In this document: positions 1-6,266 of the stretch, in pieces
How positions within the stretch are numbered: the first letter of the stretch is position 1
Layout of the letters: every line of letters begins with the position of its first letter
Assembly (NCBI GenBank): GCA_050694015.1
Contig: JBOGWY010000122.1
Coordinates: 1 to 13,302, forward strand
Direction: 5' to 3'
Source of the DNA: JBOGWY01 sp050694015
GTDB taxonomy: Bacteria > Actinomycetota > CADDZG01 > WHSQ01
Length of the DNA: 13,302 bases
Notes under the pieces: model-generated
Told to the model about the DNA's origin: nothing
Seen by the model: the letters and a program-made list of their open reading frames with translations, nothing else
The model's database searches: none
Translations under genes and position numbers: made by a program

Positions 1-134
1 CCATCACGGAGGTCCCGATCACTTTCATCGAACGGGCGGCCGGCCGGTCCAAGATGAGCCGCCGGATCGTCATCGAGGCCCTGATGGCGGTGACCCGGTG
101 GGGGCTGGCGGACCGCATCCGGCGCAAGGGATAA
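1..134 (+). CDS. C-terminal fragment of a polyprenol/dolichol-phosphate mannose synthase-like GT2 glycosyltransferase
   Basis: Only the last 43 codons are present. The frame begins at base 3 and ends with TAA at 132-134. The peptide carries EVPITFIER followed by GRSKMS and a basic tail ending RIRRKG. This matches the C-terminal block seen in bacterial family 2 glycosyltransferases of the dolichol-phosphate mannose synthase type (Ppm1/DPM1-like), where an E-V-P-I-x-F-x-E-R strand is followed by G-x-S-K-M-S. Such enzymes move mannose from GDP-mannose to a polyprenyl phosphate at the inner face of the membrane, giving the lipid-linked donor for membrane mannosyltransferases. The catalytic half is outside the window, so a related GT2 enzyme with another sugar specificity cannot be excluded. 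A PIG-V-type mannosyltransferase at 5033-6217 would fit a lipid-linked mannose pathway, but that link is inference. Confidence 0.72.
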   Translation, partial: ITEVPITFIERAAGRSKMSRRIVIEALMAVTRWGLADRIRRKG

Positions 135-189
135 GCCTCCGCCCGTAGAACCTCTGGGGCAGGTCCAGTTCCAGTCTCGGAGGTCACCG

Positions 190-1605
190 GTGCCCTCATT
201 CAAGCGTTCTCTGGTGGTTGTCTCGCTGACGGCCCTCGTCGTCGCGTCGCTGCTCGGTGGTTCTGGGGTATCGGTAGCTACGGCAGGTGGGGACGGATCG
301 GGGGGCAAGGCTGTCGCCCACAAGGCCGGGGGTCGCCGGGTCGCTGCCCGCAACGCGCCCGACGGACGTCTCTACCGGATCGACGGCGTCCAGGCGATCG
401 AGCCGACGCTTGGCATCAATAAGAAGGGCCACATCTTCTACACCGCCGCCGGCAGTTCCACCATGGTCGACGTCTTCAAGTCGACCGACGGCGGGAACTC
501 GTGGAAGCAGGCCTCGCCGAGCCTCGCGGGCCAGAAGACGCACCGCCTCACGCTCGACCCGTACATCTGGGTGTCGGAGCCGACCGGACGCATCTTCAAC
601 ATCGACCTCACCGTCGCGTGCTCGTATCTGTCCTTCTCGGACGACGGCGGCAAGTCGTGGATCACGAACCCGCTCGCATGCGGCCGGCCGATCAACGATC
701 ACCAGACGCTGTTCTCGGGCCCGCCCGCGATCGCGAGCGCGCCGACCTATCCCGAGATCGTCTACTACTGCTGGAACGACTTCGGCACCGGAACGTCGTG
801 CTCCAAGTCGATCGATGGGGGAGTGAGCTGGGCCGCGACCGGCACGCGTCCGTTCGAAGGGATCGACTCAAGCAACCAGAACGAACAGGTCTGCGGCGGG
901 TTCAACGGCCACGGCGTCGTGGGTAAGGACGGCACCGTCTACCTGCCCAAGGAGTACTGCGGGCAGCCGTGGCTCGGCATCAGTCACGACGAGGGCGTCA
1001 CGTGGGAGCGCGTCCAGGTAGCGTCGAACACGACCGAGTATCTCGGCTCCGACACGAGCGTCGCCGTCGACAAGAAGGGCAACCTCTACTACACCTACGA
1101 GACCGAGAAGCAGCAGCTCTATCTCGTCACGTCGACGAACGGCGGCAAGACGTGGAGCAAGCCTCTGATGGTGGGCGCACCCGGTGTCAACGAAGTGACG
1201 CTGCCCACGCTCGACGTCGGTGACCCCGGCAAGATAGCGATCGCGTACATGGGCACGACGAACTCGCCCTACAAGAAGTGCGCGCCGGACTGCTCCGATG
1301 CCGATTACAGGAAGACGGAGTGGCACGGCTACATCACGATGACTACCAACGCGCTGGCGAACAGCCCGACCTTCTACAGCGGCACGGTGAACGATCCTGC
1401 CGATCCCTTCTATAGGGGCCGGTGCGACTTCTCCAACCGCTGCACGCCGATCCTCGACTTCATCGACATCGAGATCTCGCCGAACGGGACGCCCTACGGA
1501 GCGTTCGTGGATGCGTGCACGGCGATATGCGCGCTGGGCAGCTCGGGGTCGAACTCGTCGGATGCGGTGATGGGTCAGCTGGCCGGGGGGCCGCCCCTCC
1601 GGTAG
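190..1605 (+). CDS. Secreted Asp-box (BNR/sialidase-fold) repeat protein
   Basis: The 471-residue protein starts at GTG; GGAGG at 179-183 lies six bases upstream and fixes this start. Residues 1-33 form a Sec-type signal peptide: basic KR near the N terminus, then a long hydrophobic core. Five Asp-box motifs (S-x-D/N-x-G-x-x-W) lie at about residues 98-105, 150-157, 207-214, 265-272 and 315-322. These mark blades of a six-bladed beta-propeller as in sialidases and BNR proteins. Twelve cysteines (including 144, 164, 194, 204, 235, 257, 364, 368, 412, 418, 443, 447), an even number, suggest disulfide bonds outside the cytoplasm. The Asp box is structural, so sialidase activity is not shown and no catalytic Arg triad was identified. 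A glycan-binding or hydrolytic exoprotein is the most that can be said. It follows the GT2 gene by 55 bases on the same strand and may be co-transcribed. Confidence 0.85.
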   Translation: MPSFKRSLVVVSLTALVVASLLGGSGVSVATAGGDGSGGKAVAHKAGGRRVAARNAPDGRLYRIDGVQAIEPTLGINKKGHIFYTAAGSSTMVDVFKSTDGGNSWKQASPSLAGQKTHRLTLDPYIWVSEPTGRIFNIDLTVACSYLSFSDDGGKSWITNPLACGRPINDHQTLFSGPPAIASAPTYPEIVYYCWNDFGTGTSCSKSIDGGVSWAATGTRPFEGIDSSNQNEQVCGGFNGHGVVGKDGTVYLPKEYCGQPWLGISHDEGVTWERVQVASNTTEYLGSDTSVAVDKKGNLYYTYETEKQQLYLVTSTNGGKTWSKPLMVGAPGVNEVTLPTLDVGDPGKIAIAYMGTTNSPYKKCAPDCSDADYRKTEWHGYITMTTNALANSPTFYSGTVNDPADPFYRGRCDFSNRCTPILDFIDIEISPNGTPYGAFVDACTAICALGSSGSNSSDAVMGQLAGGPPLR

Positions 1606-1639
1606 GCGTGCGCCGAAGCCGTATCGCTGCGCCCGGTCG

Positions 1640-1653
1640 GGGCGGTACCGCCC
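1640..1653. repeat. Perfect 14-bp palindrome after the BNR gene
   Basis: GGGCGGTACCGCCC reads identically on both strands and lies 35 bases past the stop of the BNR gene. As RNA it can form a five-pair GC stem with a GTAC loop, so it could help end transcription, but no T-run follows it. The symmetry would equally suit a dimeric repressor site. The role is unproven. Confidence 0.4.
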
Positions 1654-1761
1654 ATGAGCAGCTAGGACGGCCCGTCGTCCCCTGGGGCGTATCTCCGATA
1701 ATTGCGGTTATGTAACCTAGGCCCGAAACGAGCATACGTATACCGCTGCCCTCTTCGGGGG

Positions 1762-1842
1762 ATCTACAACGCGTCGATCCAGGAGCGCTTCGGCATCGGG
1801 ATCGTGCAGTACGCGACGGGCGATGTCGAGACGTTCTCGATA
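1762..1842. other. Coding-like fragment, possible gene remnant
   Basis: In the plus frame that includes ATC at 1762, about 25 of 26 consecutive codons end in G or C, against much lower values on both sides. The minus-strand frame sharing the same base column is also open upstream of a TAG at 1764-1766. The two readings therefore have equal third-position bias and the strand cannot be decided. Neither peptide was recognised, and neither has a plausible start with a ribosome binding site. The stretch may be a relic of a deleted gene (on the minus reading, its last 25 or so codons) or a chance pattern. Confidence 0.22.
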
Positions 1843-1993
1843 CCGCGACGTCGGCGAACCACGTTTCGGGTTTGGTTTACCGAGTACTCACCCGCCGTTA
1901 ACAGCAATGTCCGAATATGACCTCTTTGGGCTATTGTCCGCGCCGGGCGCCAGCACCCACACTGACCACGCGAAACTCAGTTCCTTTTTTTGC

Positions 1994-2000
1994 GAGGAGG
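1994..2000 (+). promoter_or_regulatory. Strong Shine-Dalgarno GAGGAGG ahead of the leader ORF
   Basis: GAGGAGG is followed directly by ATG at 2001 (zero spacing, too close to use) and by a second ATG at 2008, seven bases away, which is ideal. It therefore points to the 2008 start, which lies in a different frame from the response regulator. The preceding bases can form a weak hairpin pairing CGCGAAA (about 1968-1974) with TTTTGCG, ending next to the Shine-Dalgarno. Confidence 0.5.
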
Positions 2001-2007
2001 ATGCCGG

Positions 2008-2094
2008 ATGCAACCCTGGGTGGATGGCGCGCACGCCCACCGCTTCGCCGACCCCTGCCCTCCCCCATCCGGACGGCAACGGCACCTCGTATGA
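2008..2094 (+). CDS. Possible 28-codon leader ORF coupled to the response regulator
   Basis: ATG at 2008 sits seven bases after GAGGAGG and opens a 28-residue frame ending in TGA at 2092-2094. That TGA overlaps the ATG (2091) of the response regulator as ATGA. The peptide begins MQPWVDGAHAHRF, continues through a Cys-Pro-Pro-Pro segment and ends RQRHLV. It has no recognised family, signal peptide or membrane segment. The response-regulator ATG has no clear Shine-Dalgarno of its own (the bases before it are ACGGCACCTCGT), so termination on this ORF could deliver ribosomes to it. The alternative is that the regulator frame itself starts further upstream (ATG 2001 or 1917) and this ORF is accidental. 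It is too short to judge by codon bias. Confidence 0.4.
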   Translation: MQPWVDGAHAHRFADPCPPPSGRQRHLV

Positions 2095-2501
2095 ACCCGG
2101 CACGCTTCCGGATCGTCCTCGCCGACGACGTCTTCGACCTGCGCTTCATGGTGAAGCTCGCGCTCGAGCGCTCGGGTCACTTCGTCGTGGTCGCGGAGGC
2201 CGAGAATGGTGACGAAGCCGTCGAGATGGCCCTCGAGCACCAGCCGGATCTGGTCCTCCTGGACGTCTCGATGCCGGTCAAGGACGGGCTCGAGGCGCTG
2301 CCGGACATCCGCAAGGTGTCACCCGACGCCAAGGTCGTGATGCTGTCGGGTTTCGAAGCCGCGCGGCTCGCCTCGACCGCGCTCGAATCGGGAGCCGCGG
2401 CCTACCTCGAGAAGGGCATCCCCCCGCGCGAACTCGTCGACGAGCTCCTCAAGGTTCTCAGCCCCGACGTCCCCTCGGACAACGGGCGCGCCACCGCCTA
2501 A
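2091..2501 (+). CDS. Stand-alone CheY-like response regulator receiver
   Basis: The 136-residue protein is a single receiver domain. The acidic pair is D12-D13 (LADDV), the phospho-acceptor is D58 (LVLLDVSMP), the switch hydroxyl residue is S86 (VVMLSG), and the conserved lysine is K108 (YLEKG). All residues needed for phosphorylation are present. After about residue 122 only a short polar tail remains, so there is no DNA-binding or enzymatic output domain. It probably acts through protein contacts or as a phosphate relay. The start at 2091 was chosen because the receiver fold begins within seven residues; the same frame is open back to 1917, but that extension is Arg/Pro-rich and unlike a receiver. 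No histidine kinase lies in the window, so its partner is unknown. Its stop lies four bases from the stop of the convergent cupredoxin gene. Confidence 0.88.
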   Translation: MNPARFRIVLADDVFDLRFMVKLALERSGHFVVVAEAENGDEAVEMALEHQPDLVLLDVSMPVKDGLEALPDIRKVSPDAKVVMLSGFEAARLASTALESGAAAYLEKGIPPRELVDELLKVLSPDVPSDNGRATA

Positions 2502-2505
2502 CGAC

Positions 2506-4005
2506 CTAGCGACGGCACCCCGGCCGGCCGCGCTGGCACCGCGGCCGCCTTGGCTCCGGCGGTTCCTCCTGCTCCCTGGTATCGGCGCAACACAGTGACG
2601 CCGCCACGAACGCGGACACCGGTGGGTACGGGGTTCCTACGAACGGCTTGTTCGCACACGCGAACAGCGTTTGGGCCTCCGGTGGGCCGGTGGCTCCCTC
2701 GATGTTGTTGTCGGTGAAGCAGTTATCTGATCCCTCGCCCGTCCACGCGAGGTCGTAGCCATAACCGTCCTCGTCGAAGTCCGAGTTACGGATCATGTTG
2801 CCGATCGACGAGTTGTTCATGGGGATGCTGTCCGGCGAGATGCTCTCGGACACGAGGATGCCGAAGCTGTTGTGATTGCGGATGTCGTTGTCGATGGCCT
2901 TGTTGTTCCATGTTCCGGCCATCCAGATCCCCGTACCGAACGGGATGCTCACGAGCTCCGAGAAACCTGCTGCCGGGATCGTCTTGTAGTTGTTGTTGTA
3001 AACCTTGTTGTTGATCATCAACGTGCCGCGGTTCGGGCTCAGCTCCTCGGTCGGAAGCGTGTTGGGAACGATCCCCGCACCGTTGCCGCGGAACACGGAG
3101 TCGCGGATCACGACGCCGCTGGCGTTGGTCCCCGAATAACCGAGGAAGTTCCTCACCGACACCACGTCTTCGATCAGACCGCCGCAGTTCAGGCATTGCC
3201 CGATGTAGAACGCGGAGTCGCCGCTCCCGTAGCCGAACGACTTACGGATCACGCCGTTATACGAGTCGAACGCGTAGATCCCGTAAGTGCGGTTCTTGAT
3301 CGAATCGATGTGATCGGCCTGATAACCGTCGACGTCGTTGAAGAAGATCCCGTTGCCCGTGAAGTTCCGCACGGTGAGGTTCGTGATGCGAACGTTGTTC
3401 GCGCCGTCGACGAGGAATCCGTTCGGCCTGTTGTCGTCACCATGGATCACCGTGCGGAACCGGTCGACGCCCTTGATCGTGAGCCGCGAGGTCTGGACGG
3501 CGACGGACTCGTGGTACACGCCGGGCTTGATCTTGATGATCTTGCCCGGCGTGGCCGCGTCGACGGCCTTCTGGATGCTCGGAAACTCGGTCGGAACCAC
3601 GAGGACGTCCTTGTCGGAGGGACCACCACCGTCGCCCTCCCCCGGGATCTCCGGATCGCCGACGATGACGACTCCTGCCATGCCGATGCCGTTACGCGCG
3701 CCGTGGTACTTGCAGAAGTACTCGTAGTACCCCTCTTTCTCGAAGGTCTGGGAGTACGTCTCGCGCGTCCGCATGTCGCCGGAGCGGAACGAACGGTCGT
3801 CGGCGTTGACCGTGTGCACCCGCGAGCCGCTGTTGCTCCACACCACCGTGTCGCCGGGATCGATCCGGATCTCCTCCGGGTCGAAGAGGTTGTCGCGCGC
3901 GAAGACCGTGGAGGTCGCCGCTTGCGAGGGAGCTGGCGCGACCGCCAGACCGGTCCCGATCAGCGCCACCGCCAGCGCGAGTATCCAGATCCGCCGCCGC
4001 GTCAT
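2506..4005 (-). CDS. Secreted cupredoxin fused to a right-handed beta-helix (NosD-like) domain
   Basis: The 499-residue protein has a signal peptide at residues 1-30 (MTRRR, hydrophobic core, then PAPSQA). Residues about 31-116 form a plastocyanin-like cupredoxin with a full type 1 copper ligand set: H64 (VHTV), C98, H101 (FCKYH) and M109 (GIGM). Residues about 135-440 form a parallel beta-helix rich in Asn and Gly, opening with VPTEFPSIQKAVDAA, which is typical of NosD/pectate-lyase-like helices, and showing repeated short N-x-I/V-x-N turns. A Cys/Pro/Arg-rich tail occupies the last 28 or so residues. Such modules are found in periplasmic or surface proteins; the copper domain suggests electron transfer or copper binding, and the helix may bind or cleave polysaccharide. 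It starts 19 bases after the stop of the multicopper oxidase gene and is probably co-expressed with it. The Shine-Dalgarno is weak. Confidence 0.85.
   Translation of the reverse strand: MTRRRIWILALAVALIGTGLAVAPAPSQAATSTVFARDNLFDPEEIRIDPGDTVVWSNSGSRVHTVNADDRSFRSGDMRTRETYSQTFEKEGYYEYFCKYHGARNGIGMAGVVIVGDPEIPGEGDGGGPSDKDVLVVPTEFPSIQKAVDAATPGKIIKIKPGVYHESVAVQTSRLTIKGVDRFRTVIHGDDNRPNGFLVDGANNVRITNLTVRNFTGNGIFFNDVDGYQADHIDSIKNRTYGIYAFDSYNGVIRKSFGYGSGDSAFYIGQCLNCGGLIEDVVSVRNFLGYSGTNASGVVIRDSVFRGNGAGIVPNTLPTEELSPNRGTLMINNKVYNNNYKTIPAAGFSELVSIPFGTGIWMAGTWNNKAIDNDIRNHNSFGILVSESISPDSIPMNNSSIGNMIRNSDFDEDGYGYDLAWTGEGSDNCFTDNNIEGATGPPEAQTLFACANKPFVGTPYPPVSAFVAASLCCADTREQEEPPEPRRPRCQRGRPGCRR
2525..2547. terminator. 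GC-rich hairpin just past the response regulator, inside the end of the convergent gene
   Basis: CGGCCGCG (2525-2532) and CGCGGCCG (2540-2547) are perfect inverted repeats around a seven-base loop, giving an eight-pair all-GC stem. It begins 24 bases after the response-regulator stop and lies within the last codons of the cupredoxin/beta-helix gene. There is no T-run beyond CCTT, so it would be an atypical terminator; it could also pause or stabilise either transcript. The stem sequence encodes part of the odd Arg/Pro tail. Confidence 0.4.
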
Positions 4006-4024
4006 GCCGTATCCATCGCTCGTA

Positions 4025-4990
4025 CTAATGATGTCCGCTCTCTATCCTCTTCCACCGTTTCACGGCCGCCTGGGTGGAAGGAGACATCTTCCCATCCGGC
4101 CCCCGCACCACCAACAAGCCGGCCATACCCGTGTCGGAGTGGCCCTGCACGTGGCAGTGGTACATCCACGCGCCCTCCCCCACGTGCTCGCCTGCGACGA
4201 CCTGGAATCCGAAAGAGTCGGCCGGGCCCACGGTCTTGTTGTCGATCGACGGGGCGGCCTCGTCGATGCTGGTGGCGACGCCCGTGCGGTTGTCGGACCA
4301 GCGATGGCCGTGCAGGTGGAAGGTGTGGAAGTCCTCCCCGTGGCCGATAACGACGAACTCGATGCGTTCGCCGATGTTGGCCCGGAAGATCGGCGTCCTC
4401 GGTGCCCTACGCAGGTTGATCGTGCGGTCCTTGAACACGACGATGAACGGAGCGCGCGCCGGCTCGGGATCGCCGACACGCCGCACGATGATGGCGCCGA
4501 ACAACCCCATGTCGATCCCGCCGGTGCCGTGCGAGGTGCCCATGCAATGGTCGTGGTAGTGCCAGTAGCCGGCGCTCCCGGCATCGATCGTCCCGTCGGT
4601 CCGGGTTCCCGGCAGATGGGTGGAGATCACGTACGTCTTGGAGCGGCCCGGTCGCACGCACCCAAGATTGTGCGGGGTGCCGTCGGAGACGACCGTGTAG
4701 TCGACCCCGTGAGGATGGAAGCTCAACTGGCGTCTGGTGTCGTTGACGAGGTTGATCGCCAGGCACTCACCCTCTTGCATCACGATCGTGGGACCCGGGA
4801 TGCTCACGGACCGCGGGGTGAATCCGTAGCCGATCCGGTTCCTTCCGACGTTGTCCGCGAACAGCGAGATCGTGTCGTCTGGTGAATCGCATGCTTGACT
4901 TGGCTGCGCCGACGTCGGCAGCGAACCGAGCACGCCGAAGGCGAGGCACAGAACCAGCGCAACGGGGGTGAACCGGGGACGATTTTTCAT
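4025..4990 (-). CDS. Two-domain multicopper oxidase (small laccase type)
   Basis: The 321-residue exported enzyme has an N-terminal hydrophobic signal (residues 1-29, no twin-arginine motif). All four copper motifs are present: HPHG (H92, H94), WHYHDH (H144, H146, H148), FHTFHLHGH (H222, H225, H227, H229) and HCHVQGHSDTGM (H278, C279, H280, H284, M289). This order and length match two-domain bacterial laccases such as Streptomyces SLAC, which work as trimers with the trinuclear copper centre at subunit interfaces. Full-length three-domain laccases are around 500 residues or more. The likely reaction is one-electron oxidation of phenols or metals coupled to reduction of oxygen to water; the true substrate is unknown. 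It lies 42 bases after the PIG-V gene and 19 bases before the cupredoxin fusion, which could be its redox partner (inference). The Shine-Dalgarno is poor. Confidence 0.9.
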   Translation of the reverse strand: MKNRPRFTPVALVLCLAFGVLGSLPTSAQPSQACDSPDDTISLFADNVGRNRIGYGFTPRSVSIPGPTIVMQEGECLAINLVNDTRRQLSFHPHGVDYTVVSDGTPHNLGCVRPGRSKTYVISTHLPGTRTDGTIDAGSAGYWHYHDHCMGTSHGTGGIDMGLFGAIIVRRVGDPEPARAPFIVVFKDRTINLRRAPRTPIFRANIGERIEFVVIGHGEDFHTFHLHGHRWSDNRTGVATSIDEAAPSIDNKTVGPADSFGFQVVAGEHVGEGAWMYHCHVQGHSDTGMAGLLVVRGPDGKMSPSTQAAVKRWKRIESGHH

Positions 4991-5032
4991 CCGGGTAATG
5001 AGAACACGACGTGCCCTCGAGATGAACCGACT

Positions 5033-6217
5033 TTAGAAGAACCAGATCCCTTGTGTGAAGACGACGACGCCCAAGACCGCGAACGAGGTCATCACGAGCA
5101 CGGTCGACTCGTGCCTACGCTCGTTGTTCATCGTCCATCCGGCGAGAAACAGCATCATCGGGAACAGCGTCAGCAGGATGCGCGGGATGCTGAAGTACCA
5201 GCTGCTCGTCATCAATGCGGCCAGAGTCGTGGCGATGTAGGTCGCGTAGCCCCACTCCTTCTTACGCAATGCCCACACCAGGAAGAAGACACCCGCCATC
5301 GCGGCGAGCACCTCGAGACGCCACGCGAACAGCCAGTTCGTCGGATGCAGCTGGTTCCACGTGTCCCACGTCGCACGGAACGACTGGATCGGGTTGGTGA
5401 ACTCCCGATACCATCCCGCCCTCTGAGCCTCCATGAAACTGAGCGCCGAGCCGGTGGTCTGTGCGAGGTACGCACCGTACGCGAGCAGCGGCAGCAGACC
5501 CACGGACAACGCGAGGAAACCGTTCGCGATCCGCTCGAACGTGAAGTTCCTTTGTCTCAGGAACTCGACGAACAACCCGCACAGAAGGAACACGCCCGCG
5601 GCGCGCGCCCCCATCGCGACCGCGGCGCCGATCCCGACCCACTGCCAGCGCTCGCGGCGCGCGTAGTAGAAGGCGGCGATCGCTCCTGCGAGGAACAGTG
5701 ATTCGCTGTACGGAGCCACCATGAAGACCGCCGTTGGGAACAGGAACAGGTAGAGCAGCGCGCGTCGCCCGGCCCCCGCGCCGAGATCGTGCTCGGCGAG
5801 CTTGTAGAGGTAAACACCTGCCACCACCGAGCCCACCAGTGAGATGACCATGCCGGCGAAGACGGCGTTGACTCCGACCGCGCCGAGCGCTCGCATCAAT
5901 AGAGGGAACAGCGGGAAGAACGCGATCTCGTTCGGGTAGCCCTCGTGACCGAAGTATCCGCCCTCGGCGATGCGCACGAAGTGTTGGGTGTCCCACTGGT
6001 TCCACATGTCGAGGAACCCAACCGTCGATCTCCCCTGGGTGTCCGCGGACAGCAACCACGTAGCTGCGTACGCGACCGCGAGGAACGCGAGCCGGGATAC
6101 GGCGACCACCAGCCATGACTCCCGCCACGCCGCCCAGTCGACCAGTGCCGACACGCTCTCGCGCTCGGCGTGAGCCGCGGCTCTGGGGCCCGGGGCTGCT
6201 TCGACGTCGGTGCTCAT
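5033..6217 (-). CDS. Integral membrane mannosyltransferase, PIG-V family
   Basis: The 394-residue protein is strongly hydrophobic, with roughly eight to ten predicted membrane segments (for example around residues 35-56, 112-135 and 340-360, with the last ending at the C terminus). Near the first loop it has WNQWDTQHFVRIAEGGY (about 72-88) with the conserved Asp (D76), followed by FFPLFPLLMR (100-109). This pairing is the signature of PIG-V/GT-C mannosyltransferases, which use polyprenyl-phosphate mannose on the outer face of the membrane. Bacterial members probably mannosylate lipids or proteins, but the acceptor is unknown. Its donor could come from a synthase like the one cut at the left edge of the window. 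It follows gcvPB by 49 bases on the same strand, so it may share that transcript or have its own promoter. The ATG at 6217 lacks a clear Shine-Dalgarno, so a start at a downstream GTG near residue 22 is possible. Confidence 0.82.
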   Translation of the reverse strand: MSTDVEAAPGPRAAAHAERESVSALVDWAAWRESWLVVAVSRLAFLAVAYAATWLLSADTQGRSTVGFLDMWNQWDTQHFVRIAEGGYFGHEGYPNEIAFFPLFPLLMRALGAVGVNAVFAGMVISLVGSVVAGVYLYKLAEHDLGAGAGRRALLYLFLFPTAVFMVAPYSESLFLAGAIAAFYYARRERWQWVGIGAAVAMGARAAGVFLLCGLFVEFLRQRNFTFERIANGFLALSVGLLPLLAYGAYLAQTTGSALSFMEAQRAGWYREFTNPIQSFRATWDTWNQLHPTNWLFAWRLEVLAAMAGVFFLVWALRKKEWGYATYIATTLAALMTSSWYFSIPRILLTLFPMMLFLAGWTMNNERRHESTVLVMTSFAVLGVVVFTQGIWFF

Positions 6218-6266
6218 AGGGACAGGATGCCAGCGGAGCCGCGGAACCGCGACCCGGGCGGGCGCA

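Larger units (their letters stand above)
1606..2007. other. Intergenic region with small inverted repeats and no convincing full gene
   Basis: About 400 bases separate the BNR gene from the leader ORF. They are less GC-rich than the flanks, especially 1690-1735 and 1860-1920. The region holds the 14-base palindrome at 1640-1653, a GGTTA/TAACC inverted repeat at 1706-1717, ATACGTAT near 1734-1741, and a T7 run at 1984-1990 just before a GAGGAGG Shine-Dalgarno. A weak promoter guess is TTTACC (1876-1881), 17 bases, then TAACAG (1899-1904), but the match is poor. No tRNA or known riboswitch fold was recognised. The small ORFs here are short and overlapping. Only 1762-1842 shows coding-like composition, listed separately. 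Confidence 0.5.

Noticed and set aside
1702..1920. A 72-codon plus-strand ORF starting at TTG 1702
   Set aside because: There is no Shine-Dalgarno, and biased codons cover only the middle third. It is treated as a possible remnant of undecided strand instead.
2872..4885. Overlapping long plus-strand open frames
   Set aside because: They are antisense to the cupredoxin/beta-helix and multicopper oxidase genes, whose copper ligands are intact. The plus-strand products are low-complexity and lack plausible ribosome binding sites.
6240..6251. CGCGGAACCGCG inverted repeat between gcvPB and the PIG-V gene
   Set aside because: The five-pair stem has a two-base loop and no T-run, so it is too weak to call a terminator or operator.
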